DNA of 64,000 bases from Paralithodes platypus (GCA_032716605.1 CM064502.1:35150932-35214931), one strand, 5' to 3'. Shown: positions 54,332 to 64,000, counted from the stretch's first letter. Notes: generated by a model not told the origin, from the sequence alone. Numbers and translations: made by a program.

Positions 54332-55914
54332 TGTTACGTGTCTTGGTCCTCAAGTGGTTAACTTGATGAATCTAGATAGCACAGAGATATATATTAAGGT
54401 ATCAGTCAGCTGAAGGCCAAACAAAAGTAAAATCTAATAACATTATTTCCTGTTGTTGCATCCTTTCCTTTTGGAACTTAGGACTTGGTATCCTTTATTG
54501 ACTGATACTCTTTAATTATGAAAAATACTGAAACTAATTAAAGTCATGTAGTATTTATAAAGAATTATTATTTAACCGAAGCTTAGTAGGCTATGGTTAT
54601 GAACCGAATAAGTTATACCTAAAGAAAGACTATTAATTCTATAAAAAGTCTTGAAAGATAAATATTAAAGTAAGAATATTTCTGTCTCTTACCCTTTTTG
54701 AAATGAATAGATAGTTTTCTTATGTGTCCTTTTATTTATATTTAATGTAATTATTCTTGGTTCTTGTCTTACGTTAATAGTATTATATTATTATTATCAT
54801 CAGGATTAATATCAAAGTCACATAAAAAGTTAGATATATATATTTAATAATTAGTTAAATGTATTTCTTAACCACGTAACATTGAAGTTTGATTATGAGT
54901 AAATTAAGTTACAGGATGGCTTCATAAATTCGATTCAGGTCTCACTCAAATAATATGAAAAGCAAAAATAATATTTTGAAGCTAAAAGAATTTTCTTCAG
55001 CTTAGGAAATCACTAGAAGTAATATTAACACAGCCATGTTAGTCTAAGGCGATATTACTAATATGAGACAATAGCATCACCGTACTAAGCACCGTTAAGC
55101 AATGTAAGCTCAATTAAAAGAAAATGAAAGAACTCGTAAGTATGAATAAAAAACAATAGTATTACTTTCATCATAACCCAATTACTTAAAGAGTTGCTTT
55201 AGTCCACAAGTCAGTCAACTAAAATAGTTAAGTACATAATAATAGTAGCGTTAACGTTAATTCCCAATCAAATAGTTCAGTACATAAATAGTAGCGTTAA
55301 CGTTAATTCCCAATCAAATAGTTAAGTACATAAATAGTAGCGTTAACGTTAATTCCCAATCAAATAGTTAAGTACATAAATAGTAGCGTTAACGTTAATT
55401 CCCAATCATATATCTCACTAACCAACATAACGTAAGTGTTTACACCGAACACACTTAACACACACATATATAATCTGACTGACAGTCACAATCCCATTAT
55501 AATACTTCACCCCGTCTTCCTCCAGCTGCAAGTTCACCTTCCCCAACTCCAAATGAGACTGATTTGAATGCCCACTACTCGGGTCTTATATACTAAACAA
55601 TGATGGTGTAGGAAAGAATCAGGAGGCGGCTGATGGTGCGCGCCCCTATCACAGCTCCTCAAGTTGCATAGCAGGTGCATGGACCAATGGGGTCTCCTGG
55701 CGTCGATCATATGTCATAGCGTCGGGTCATCAAAGTAGTTTGCAGGGTCCCCTATGACGCACGCATGTGTGAAGGCTTGTTTGCTGGTATGCGGGCGAGC
55801 TGGTTTCCCACTCGCTAGTTCGCTCGCCAGTCTGCTTCGCCGCTTGGGTAGTTTGACACTCCTTCAACCCTAATTCTAACTCTTAAATTAACATACAGGG
55901 CTCCATATGTCAGA
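54332..55914 (-). repeat. LTR-B, left copy (3' LTR)
   Basis: Starts TGTTACGTGTCTTGG on the plus strand and ends ATATGTCAGA. Matches 61288-62857. It contains a 46-bp minisatellite at 55225-55408. Confidence 0.9.
55225..55408. repeat. 46-bp minisatellite in LTR-B (left)
   Basis: Four tandem units with AGTTAAGTACATAAATAGTA and GCGTTAACGTTAATTCCCAA. Each unit contains the palindrome GTTAAC. Confidence 0.93.
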
Positions 55915-55926
55915 CCTCCCCCCTAG
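55915..55926 (-). other. Polypurine tract of Gypsy-B
   Basis: On the minus strand TAGGGGGGAGG lies directly upstream of the 3' LTR, the expected place for plus-strand priming. Confidence 0.75.
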
Positions 55927-56247
55927 AAAAGAGTTTAAGGAGTATAGTACATAATATTAAACATAATACATAAATAGATTCACCACCAGATTGGTAACAG
56001 CAAGATTATAATGAGGATATAATAAGGATATCACCCAAAGTAGGCAACGTCTCCAGGTACCACATCAGAACATAGCCGGAACGTAGCTGGAGCGTTATTC
56101 GAACTGCAAGGCATCTCACAGCTGAAGGCTTGACAGCGCACTACTAAAACATGATATTTACCTCGCTACAAGGGAGAGCTAATTGCCAAAATCCTCTCAT
56201 TAAAATAATCTTACTGCTGGATGAGGCCAACCCGGTAAATGTAATCT

Positions 56248-59200
56248 TTAACAGATACGTGATAGGCAATCGGCTAGCACGTTCTGGACACCCTTAATAT
56301 GTTTGACATCCAGGGAGTATTCCTTCAGCAACAAACTCCACCTGGTCAGTCGTTGGTTTTTATTTTGGAACTTATGCAAAAATGTTAAGGGGTGATGGTC
56401 AGTATACACAGTGATGGCACCAGAGGCAGATTGCACATAGACAGCAAAGTATTGAAGGGATAAAATTAATGCTAACAGCTCCTTCTCAATGACTGAATAG
56501 TTACGTTGGGCAGAATTTATTTTTTTACTGAAATAGCACACAGGATGCAATACCTCACAGTCGTCTTCCTGGAGCAACACTGCACCAACCCCGGTATTGC
56601 TCGCATCCACTGCTAGGGAAAAAGATCTGCTAAAATCAGGAGCTCGGAGTACAGGATAATTAGATAATATATATTTGGTAGCAATAAAGGCCTCTTCACA
56701 TTCAGAGGACCACTCAAACTTCACATCCTTACGGAGAAGATCTGTCAGGGGAGCTGTCAACTTTGAAAAATTTAAGATGAAACGCCTATAATAACCAATC
56801 ATGCCTAGGTACCTTTGGATATGTTCCTTAGTGTTAGGAGTTGGGAATTCTAGAATAGACTCTACCTTTGCTTGAGGAGGTGCAACCTGCCCCTGACCTA
56901 CCGTATATCCTAGATACTGGACTGTACTCTTTACAAAGGTGCATTTCTTAAGATTAACCACCAGATTGGCATCAGCAAGATTTAAGAACAGCAATCTAAG
57001 TTGGTAAAGATGCTCCTCCCATGACTGTGAAAAGATAAGAATATCATCGATGTAGACAACGCATCCAGGTACTCCTTCAGTCACCAAATTCATGAGGCGC
57101 TGGAATGTAGCTGGAGCGTTTTTCAAGCCGTAGGGCATTACGTTACAGCAGAAGGCTTGATTGTTTACTACAAAGCATGATATTTCCCTCGCTCTAGGGG
57201 TGAGAGCTACTTGCCAATATCCCTTCATTAAGTCAATCTTGCTGATATAGGTGGGTGTACCAATCTGGTCAATGCAGTCGTCGATCCGTGGCAGTGGGTA
57301 GGTATCGTTCTTTGTGACAGCATTGACTTGCCTATAGTCCATACACAACCCATGGCTCCCGTCTGGCTTTGGCACAAGTATGACCGGACTACTCCACTGG
57401 CTTAAGGCCCTTGTGATCAGCTCGTTAGATAACATAAAGTCAAGCTCGACCTGCAGTATACTCCTGCGTTGTGGCGAGACACGGTAGGGGGATAGTTTAA
57501 TGGGAGTTGCATCCCCTACGTCTATGTCGTGCACGGCCAAAGAAGTGAGCCCTGGAGTATCACGGAACACACTGGGAGACTGAGATAAAACAGAGATTAG
57601 TTGGTTCGCTTGATCAGAGGGAAGATGACATAGTTTAGATGGTAATTCCCCCCAAGCAACTGAATTATACTGAAAGTTGGATAGGCTACATGACAATTCA
57701 AAGTCTGCATGGATACCTTCAGGCTCTGGAACAGTCTGTTGCGGGTCAGTAAGAGAACTGAAGACTTCGTCCGCACCAGGCTGTCCACAGGTCCTGACAT
57801 TCACTGCCACAGTGGGAGAATCTGAAGGAGAGGAATCAGGGGACCTATGGTAGGGTTTCAACATATTTATATGGAATACTTGCGTGGGCTTTCTCCTGTC
57901 TGGGGTAGTTACTAGATAATCGGTAATGCTCACCCTCCGAATGATCTTATATGGGCCCCTGAACTTGGCAGATAAAGGTTGGCCAAAAAGGGGGAGCAGG
58001 ACCAAAACCTCATCACCGGGCTGAAACTCCCTCTCACGGGCTTTTCTGTCATACAAGGTCTTCATGGAGCTTTTAGCCACTGTCAAGTTTTGAGCTGCAA
58101 ACTCACATGAGGATCTCAGCCGGGTTTTGAAATCTGAAACATACTTGAGGAGGTTTTGGTTCCCCTCCTGGCCAACTAGGCTATCCTGCAATAGTTGCAA
58201 AGGACCTCTTACCTGGTGACCGAAAACTAGCTCATTAGGGGAAAAACCCAGGGATTCAGTTGGAACCTCACAAGTAGCAAATAAAAGAAAAGGTACCCCC
58301 TTATCCCACTCAACTCCGGTCTCTGTACAATACTTACGTATCATTCCCTTTAATGTCTGATGATATCGTTCGAGAACCCCTTGACTCTCTGGGTGGTAGG
58401 TGCTAGACTTAACATGCTCGATACCCAACTCCTTCAGGGACTGCTGAAAAATGTTAGAGGTAAAATTAGTTCCTTGATCACTTTGCACCTCATGGGGGAA
58501 ACCCATTCTGGTGAAGAATTTGAGCAGTTCCTTGATGACAGTTGGAGCAGAGGTAGTCCTTAAGGGTATAGCCTCTGGGTAGCGAGTTGCCATGTCCATG
58601 ATAGTTAATAAATAAATGTTACCTTGGGAAGTCTTAGGCAATGGGCCTACAATGTCCACTACCACCCGAGTAAAAGGATTCTCGAAAACGGGCAAGGGCA
58701 CCAGAGGATGTACAGGCACCTTCTGATTGGGTTTTCCTGTCATCTGGCAAGTGTGACACACTCTACAAAACTCCACTACATCTGCACGCATTCCTGGCCA
58801 GTAAAAGTGGGCTCTGATTCTGTCTAGAGTTTTTCTCACACTTAGGTGTCCTGCCAATGGTGTACAATGTGCCATTTCCATGATATCTCTACGACAAGGT
58901 TTGGGGACTACTACTTGATGGATGTCCCAAGCCCCGTCATCGATTGGTCTGTGTGGCGGTCTCCATCTACGCCACAATACTCCTCCTTTGAGGTAGAAAC
59001 ATTCACCACCCTCCTTCTCACATTCCTCTTCACTCATGGACCTGGCAGCTAACTCCTTGCATTCACTATCATCTCTCTGTAACTCTACCAGGCCACTAGG
59101 ACAATTTGGAGGGGTTTCATGGTCATCGTTAGGGTCAAGATGAGCCATAAAGGTGTCAGATAAATCCACCTCAGTCACATCATCAGGCACAGTTGGAGCA

Positions 59201-61200
59201 TCATTCACACTCTCATCATCCCTTTCATCAACTCTTACATTCGGTACATTTCTGTCTGAGGGAACTGCTACTTGAGACATTGAACGTGTGACAGCACACA
59301 CAGGGAAAACTGTTGGCATCTCCTTTTCGAGCTCACCGGTTAGTGGCTCGTTAACAGGGGAAAGTGACAAAATGGGGTCTGGTCGGACCTTCTCACCTGC
59401 TACATCATTCCCCAAAAGGAGTGTTACCCCAGGCACAGGGATATCTTGGGACCTACACAAAGCTATGGTGGCCTCACCCTGTAGTAACTCACATTCAATT
59501 TCGCCTTTTACCAAGTGTGCATAAAATTGGCCTCCAGCACCTCTCATTACAACTGGTTCGCCAGGTGGGCACTCAGTGTAAGGATTCACCATGAGGGTGC
59601 TAGTAGAACCTGTGTCTCTCAGAATGTTTACCTCATGCATACAACCATTTAATCTCACGTTGCCAGATGAAATAAAGGGACGGTAACTGTCCTGCACTGA
59701 TGGTGAAATTATTATTGGCTTAACCCTAGTGGGTTGCACCACACATGCTACTACACCCCTGTCTAGATGATTTACGTTAGCTGCTAGGTACTCCTTCTGT
59801 CGGGAGTCCTGCATTAAAGGAACTTTTGGTGCTAGGTACTCCTGTCGGGAGTCCTGCCTTACAGGCACATATGGAGTTTGAGATACGGCGGCAACTGTCT
59901 GCCCCGATCTCTCTGTTCTCTCCTTGGCCCAGCACTGATAAGCTAGGTGGCCTCTCTTGCCACAAAAAGTACATACTTTAGGGGATACAGGAACGTTCCC
60001 TCTTTGAGCATTACTATTAATTTGGGGCCCACCTCTGTTACCATTGCCCTGAGTCGCATTTTTAGTTGGGGGAACAATTCTATTTTGGCTAGCTGGGGAA
60101 GACGTTATAGGCTTGTGACTGGGTCTGTCAGATTTGTGATTGGGATACTTAAAATTAGAACTAGAATTATCGTAGGGCTTCTTTCCACGAAATTTGTTGT
60201 TGAGCACGTATGTGTCAGCCATGTCAGCGGCGTCGGCAAGACAATCTACCCTTTTCCCCTTTAAATGATAGGATACAGAAGAATCAATTTTCCATAGGAA
60301 ATTTTCTAACAGGACCAAATCCTTCAGATCGTTGAAGCTTGTGACTTTCTTACTCTTGACCCAATGATTGAAAGTTTTAGTCATGGTCCTGGCAAATACC
60401 TTATGGGTTTCTTCTACTTTCTTCTGTTTTTTACGGAAAGATTGCCTGTAAGCCTCAGGCTGCAATTTATAGGTTTTTAAGATAGCTTCTTTGAGATTGT
60501 CATAATCCTGCCTAACTTCTGCTACTTCTGACAAATACGTGGCTCGAGCCTGCCCTGTCAAAACGGTTTGTAACATAAAAGGCCATTGATCTCTTGTCCA
60601 CTTCATACCTCCAGCAACTTCCTCAAACAAAACAAAGAAATCCTGCACATTATCCTCAGTGAAAGGTGGAATGACACTAGGCATAGTCAATCCCAGAGGG
60701 GGAGCAATTAAGGGAGCATATGTATTGACATTTAGTTGAGCCGTACGATATTGATATTCACATTGTTCGGTCGTTGCACTGGCATTTATTCTGGCTAGTT
60801 CTATACTTGCGTTGGCTTGTTCGGTATTTGCTCTGGCTTTTATGCTGGCTTCTTCGTTATTTGCTCTGGCTTGTTCGGCATTTATTTTGGCTAGTTCTAT
60901 TTTTAGTTTGGCTCGTTCCAGTACCTGATCACCGGTCAAACCAGGTGGCAATTGTTCATCAAGTTGGCTAGGATTACTCGGGATCCCACCAACTGCTCCG
61001 TCACCCTCCCCGCCTTCTACAGGGAACAGGTGGGTTTTTATGGTCTCAGCCACCTCTACTTTAGACATGTTTGAGACAGTTAATTGGAGATGTGAGGCAA
61101 GCACTTTCAGTTCGGATTTTGACAGACAGTCAATATCAGGGGCTGTGGGGTCTGATTCTATGAAAACTTGAGCATCTTCGTCATTAATTAGATGAGGCAT
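56248..61200 (-). CDS. Gag-Pol polyprotein, order Gag-PR-IN-RT-RNase H (Gypsy-B)
   Basis: A single uninterrupted frame of 1650 codons. Gag (about 1-480) has an N-terminal helical segment, an alanine/asparagine-rich repeat (about 85-145), a capsid-type region with DYDNLKEAILKTYKLQPEAY, and one zinc knuckle CTFCGKRGHLAYQC near residue 410. The aspartic protease has LRDTGSTSTL (about 527). The integrase has the H-H-C-C region (about 773-822) and D849, D908 and E944, a D-D-35-E spacing, then a GPY-type tail (SAKFRGPYKIIRR). RT follows, with SKIDLMKGYWQVAL, MPYGLKNAPATFQRLM and YIDD (D1385, D1386). RNase H ends the protein (LAVDASNTGVGAV, EKELLALI, YTDHHPL, NVLADCLSR). Ordinary Ty3/Gypsy elements have integrase last; integrase before RT is the Gmr1-type order. 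All catalytic residues I can check are present. Gag and Pol share one frame, so cleavage would rely on the protease. Confidence 0.95.
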   Translation of the reverse strand: MPHLINDEDAQVFIESDPTAPDIDCLSKSELKVLASHLQLTVSNMSKVEVAETIKTHLFPVEGGEGDGAVGGIPSNPSQLDEQLPPGLTGDQVLERAKLKIELAKINAEQARANNEEASIKARANTEQANASIELARINASATTEQCEYQYRTAQLNVNTYAPLIAPPLGLTMPSVIPPFTEDNVQDFFVLFEEVAGGMKWTRDQWPFMLQTVLTGQARATYLSEVAEVRQDYDNLKEAILKTYKLQPEAYRQSFRKKQKKVEETHKVFARTMTKTFNHWVKSKKVTSFNDLKDLVLLENFLWKIDSSVSYHLKGKRVDCLADAADMADTYVLNNKFRGKKPYDNSSSNFKYPNHKSDRPSHKPITSSPASQNRIVPPTKNATQGNGNRGGPQINSNAQRGNVPVSPKVCTFCGKRGHLAYQCWAKERTERSGQTVAAVSQTPYVPVRQDSRQEYLAPKVPLMQDSRQKEYLAANVNHLDRGVVACVVQPTRVKPIIISPSVQDSYRPFISSGNVRLNGCMHEVNILRDTGSTSTLMVNPYTECPPGEPVVMRGAGGQFYAHLVKGEIECELLQGEATIALCRSQDIPVPGVTLLLGNDVAGEKVRPDPILSLSPVNEPLTGELEKEMPTVFPVCAVTRSMSQVAVPSDRNVPNVRVDERDDESVNDAPTVPDDVTEVDLSDTFMAHLDPNDDHETPPNCPSGLVELQRDDSECKELAARSMSEEECEKEGGECFYLKGGVLWRRWRPPHRPIDDGAWDIHQVVVPKPCRRDIMEMAHCTPLAGHLSVRKTLDRIRAHFYWPGMRADVVEFCRVCHTCQMTGKPNQKVPVHPLVPLPVFENPFTRVVVDIVGPLPKTSQGNIYLLTIMDMATRYPEAIPLRTTSAPTVIKELLKFFTRMGFPHEVQSDQGTNFTSNIFQQSLKELGIEHVKSSTYHPESQGVLERYHQTLKGMIRKYCTETGVEWDKGVPFLLFATCEVPTESLGFSPNELVFGHQVRGPLQLLQDSLVGQEGNQNLLKYVSDFKTRLRSSCEFAAQNLTVAKSSMKTLYDRKAREREFQPGDEVLVLLPLFGQPLSAKFRGPYKIIRRVSITDYLVTTPDRRKPTQVFHINMLKPYHRSPDSSPSDSPTVAVNVRTCGQPGADEVFSSLTDPQQTVPEPEGIHADFELSCSLSNFQYNSVAWGELPSKLCHLPSDQANQLISVLSQSPSVFRDTPGLTSLAVHDIDVGDATPIKLSPYRVSPQRRSILQVELDFMLSNELITRALSQWSSPVILVPKPDGSHGLCMDYRQVNAVTKNDTYPLPRIDDCIDQIGTPTYISKIDLMKGYWQVALTPRAREISCFVVNNQAFCCNVMPYGLKNAPATFQRLMNLVTEGVPGCVVYIDDILIFSQSWEEHLYQLRLLFLNLADANLVVNLKKCTFVKSTVQYLGYTVGQGQVAPPQAKVESILEFPTPNTKEHIQRYLGMIGYYRRFILNFSKLTAPLTDLLRKDVKFEWSSECEEAFIATKYILSNYPVLRAPDFSRSFSLAVDASNTGVGAVLLQEDDCEVLHPVCYFSKKINSAQRNYSVIEKELLALILSLQYFAVYVQSASGAITVYTDHHPLTFLHKFQNKNQRLTRWSLLLKEYSLDVKHIKGVQNVLADCLSRIC

Positions 61201-61263
61201 GATTAATATTTGATTTTTAATTAGTGAAACGGTAATGAAACTGAGTGAAACTGTATGAAACGA

Positions 61264-61281
61264 ATCCTGGCGAGGTCGCCA
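61264..61281 (-). other. Primer-binding site of Gypsy-B
   Basis: On the minus strand the 5' LTR ends ACGTAACA, then six bases (GAAGAG), then TGGCGACCTCGCCAGGAT. The TGG start fits pairing with a tRNA CCA end; the tRNA is not identified. Confidence 0.7.
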
Positions 61282-61287
61282 CTCTTC

Positions 61288-62857
61288 TGTTACGTATCTT
61301 GGTCCTCAAGTGGTTAACTTGATGAATCTAGATAGCACAGATATATATTAAGGTATCAGTCAGCTGAAGGCGAAACAAAAGTAAAATCTAATAAAAATTA
61401 TTGCCTGTTGTTGCTTCCTTTCCTTTTGGATCTTAGGACTTGGTATCCTTTATTGACTGATACTCTTTAATTATGAAAAATACTGAAACTAATTAAAGTC
61501 ATGTAGTATTTATAAAGAATTATTATTTAACCGAAGCTTAGTAGGCTATGGTTATGAACCGAATAAGTTATATCTAAAGAAGGACTATTAATTCTATACA
61601 AAGTCTTGAAAGATAAATATTAAAGTAAGAATATTTCTGTCTCTTACCCTTTTTGAAATGAATAGATAGTTTTCTTATGTGTCCTTTTATTTATATTTAA
61701 TGTAATTATTCTTGGTTCTTGTCTTACGTTAATAGTATTATATTATTATTATCATCAGGATTAATATCAAAGTCACATAAAAAGTTAGATATATATTTAA
61801 TATTTAGTTAAATGTATTTCTTAACCACGTAACATTGAGGCTTGATTATGAGTAAATTAAGTTACAGGATCGCTTCATAGATTCGATTCAGGTCTCACTC
61901 AAATAATATGAAAAGCAAAAATAATATTTTGAAGCTAAAAGAATATTCTTCAGCTTAGGAAATCACTAGAAGTAATATTAACACAGCCACGTTAGTCTAA
62001 GGCGATATTACTAATATGAGACAATAGCATCACCGTACTAAGCACCGTTAAGCAATGTAAGCTCAATTAAAAGAAAATGAAAGAACTCGTAAGTATGAAT
62101 AAAAACAATAGTATTACTTTCATCATAACCCAATTACTTAAAGAGTTGCTTTAGTCCACAAGTCAGTCAACTAAAATAGTTAAGTACATAATAATAGTAG
62201 CGATAACGTTAATTCCCAATCAAATAGTTAAGTACATAAATAGTAGCGTTAACGTTAATTCCCAATCGAATAGTTAAGTACATAAATAGTAGCGTTAACG
62301 TTAATTCCCAATCAAATAGTTAAGTACATAAATAGTAGCGTTAACGTTAATTCCCAATCACATATCTCACTAACCAACATAACGTAAGTGTTTACACCGA
62401 ACACACACATATATAATCTGACTGACAGTCACAATCCCATTATAATACTTCACCCCGTCTTCCTCCAGCTGCAAGTTAACCTTCCCCAACTCCAAATGAG
62501 ACTGATTTGAATGCCCACTACTCGGGTCTTATATACTAAACAATGATGGTGTAGGAACGAATCAGGAGGCGGTTGATGGTGCGCGCCGCTATCACAGCTC
62601 CTCGAGTTGCATAGCAGGTGCATGGACCAATGGGGTCTCCTGGCGTCGATCATACGTCATAGCGTCGGGTCATCAAAGTAGTTTGCAGGGTCCCCTATGA
62701 CGCACGCAGGTATGAAGGCTTGTTTGCTGGTATGCGGGTGAGCTGGTTTCCCACTCGCTAGTTCGCTCGCTAGTCTGCTTCGCCGCTTGGGTAGTTTGAC
62801 ACTCCTTCAACTCTAATTCTAACTCTTAAATTAACATACAGGGCTCCGTATGTCAGA
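61288..62857 (-). repeat. LTR-B, right copy (5' LTR)
   Basis: Starts TGTTACGTATCTTGG and ends GTATGTCAGA on the plus strand. Matches 54332-55914, including the minisatellite (62177-62360). Confidence 0.9.
62177..62360. repeat. 46-bp minisatellite in LTR-B (right)
   Basis: The same four-unit array as at 55225-55408. Confidence 0.92.
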
Positions 62858-62955
62858 ACTGGCTTATGAAGGGATGTTGACTCTTGTTGAGTAAACACCT
62901 ATTGGTATTTTCAGGATTTCGTGTTTTTTAAGCCTAAATTAACCGGTCGGTCCCC

Positions 62956-63423
62956 TTAAAGGGACCTATAGGAATGATGTATATACCATTGGAAAGGTAA
63001 TTAAAAACACTAAAAGGCCTATCAAGCCAATTTACTCTAGTAATTTAATTTTTTTCACAATATGTCATCAAAGTTGTAATTTTCTATAAATATTTTCGCC
63101 TGAATCCGTAATCACCTAAATCGAACAAATACACAAAATATATACAATGTTTTTTATAGAAACTACAGATACACCTTTTGTGAGTTGTTTGTTCACATAA
63201 AACAAGTGCTATGGGGATTTCTGTAGGAGTTTATCATTTTCTGCAGTGCTATGATTTTCAACGTTTTTTTTTACCTAAATTGCAAGAAAAAAGCAAAAAA
63301 AAAAAAAAAAAACATTTTTTTTTTTTTTTTATCTAGTTTTATGGTCATATACACCTGTGCCAAATTTCATTTAAATTGAAAGTAAGACCTGGAAGTTTGT
63401 AATTAACCGGTCGGTCCCCTTAA
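62956..63423. mobile_element. TTAA element T2, internally deleted relative of T1, inverted
   Basis: TTAA at 62956-62959 and 63420-63423. Its right end reads inward as TTAAGGGGACCGACCGGTTA, and the body is the inverse complement of 53531 to about 54000 in T1. Its left end keeps only TTAAAGGGACC before jumping to interior sequence (TATAGGAATG). It shares the TTAA with T1, so it landed directly at T1's end or the reverse. Confidence 0.82.
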
Positions 63424-64000
63424 GGACTTCGCTAGGCTACGAGCCATTTGCTCAGCCATTGTTTCCTAGCCTACGATATCCCAGCTTGACTTTATTCGCC
63501 TAGCAGACACCCGATTAGGATTATAAACTCTTATGTTATGTATGCAGCATTTTTATTCACGTTGATTGTAAGCCTTGGTTGTTGTTGAGTTGCAAAACCT
63601 GAGCAGGCTTTTACGTTGCCTGAGGAAGTACTTCTTTTGTTGTTGGAGATAATACTATTGCGCATTTATTATTATTCCCGTGCCAGTTAACACTGTATGT
63701 CCATACACTTGTCATATCTTGTTCCTGCTTTGTATAACAGTTCCAAATCCGATTCGATCATCTTAAGCAGCATCAGACTTTCTTCAGAAGATTCCTGCTC
63801 GATGCTTAGGACTTTCATTCACTTTCTTTAATATAGGAGTGACAGTTTATTATTGTTTAGAGTAACTTTAATTATACCTTCTTCTTGTTTGCATTAAATC
63901 ATTTCAGTGATTTAATTAAGCTCTCTATCCTTTTCCTTGTATACCTTATTAACGTAATTGTATGTTGTTGTGATCAGGCTGTATCAGAGATCATCAGCCT

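Larger units (their letters stand above)
54332..62857 (-). mobile_element. Gypsy-B, nearly complete Gmr1-like LTR retrotransposon
   Basis: Minus-strand element with LTRs 54332-55914 and 61288-62857, polypurine tract, primer-binding site and one intact Gag-Pol ORF. It is flanked by ACTG (54328-54331 and 62858-62861) inside TTAA element T1. The LTRs differ by scattered substitutions and small indels, so it is not brand new, yet the reading frame has survived. It has the most complete coding capacity of any retroelement in the window. Confidence 0.92.
53531..62959. mobile_element. TTAA element T1, split by Gypsy-B
   Basis: TTAA at both ends (53531-53534 and 62956-62959), with inverted tips TTAAAGGGACCGACCGGTTA and, from the other strand, TTAAGGGGACCGACCGGTTA. 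Without Gypsy-B it would be about 0.9 kb. No ORF of its own beyond chance frames. The right-hand TTAA is shared with a second element, T2. Confidence 0.8.
51414..64000 (+). mobile_element. LTR-D second copy, with nested insertions, running off the window
   Basis: Starts TGTGACGCCT and follows the solo LTR at 45174-46996. Matching blocks are 51414-51657, 52782-53530 and 63424-64000; the gaps are a LINE (51665-52774) and a TTAA element pair (53531-63423). The window ends about 200 bases before the LTR end expected from the solo copy. Whether an internal region follows is unknown. Confidence 0.8.

Noticed and set aside
55225..55408. Regular repeats resembling a CRISPR array
   Set aside because: Units are contiguous with no variable spacers, lie inside an LTR, and are duplicated in the other LTR; this is a minisatellite in a eukaryotic genome.

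Overview
This window looks like a piece of a large, repeat-rich animal genome, most likely an arthropod and plausibly a decapod crustacean. That guess rests on the mix of elements: several LINE lineages, Ty3/Gypsy-type LTR elements with the pol domains in an unusual order, a DIRS-like element with split inverted repeats, many TTAA-flanked short elements, and abundant (TA)n, (CA)n and (GA)n tracts. I see no host gene, tRNA, rRNA, CRISPR array or prokaryotic feature. Almost everything identifiable is a transposable element, and many are nested.

Layout. 1-9792: a dead LINE, split by an intact 5.6-kb terminal-inverted-repeat (TIR) transposon (2052-7636). The transposon encodes one 1568-residue protein on the minus strand. 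Its C-terminal third carries, in the right order and at similar spacing, all seven acidic positions of a FEN1/XPG-type nuclease, followed by a CXC (tesmin/TSO1-like) cysteine domain. This is the best candidate for an under-described system. 10309-25728: a minus-strand LTR element (Gypsy-A) arranged as LTR-internal-LTR-internal. Its first LTR is split by a deletion-derivative LTR element (Gypsy-C, 10796-14989) in which Gag is fused in frame to the end of RNase H. Its first gag is split by a TTAA-flanked element that itself contains a TTAA-flanked MITE. 25729-29540: two abutting LINE fragments, tail to tail. 29553-39622: (TA)n tracts, LINE remnants, a TTAA MITE and a dispersed direct repeat. A fairly well preserved LINE with a CCCH zinc-finger ORF1 lies at about 34990-38440.

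39621-47956: a degenerate DIRS-like element with 185-bp inverted terminal repeats, an internal complementary region, a recognisable reverse transcriptase/RNase H remnant, a 78-bp near-perfect palindrome and an inserted 1.8-kb solo LTR flanked by GTAT. 51414 to the window end: a second copy of that LTR (LTR-D), broken by a 5'-truncated CR1/L2-like LINE (51665-52774) and by a TTAA element (53531-62959). The TTAA element was itself split by a nearly complete 8.5-kb LTR element (Gypsy-B, 54332-62857).

Gypsy-B has a single intact 1650-codon Gag-Pol frame in the order Gag-protease-integrase-RT-RNase H. This is the copia-like domain order known for the Gmr1 group of Ty3/Gypsy elements. Gypsy-A keeps the same order and Gypsy-C is consistent with it, so one lineage with this architecture appears to dominate the LTR content. 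The genes do not form a host pathway. The window is a stratified record of insertions whose relative order can mostly be read from the target-site duplications.
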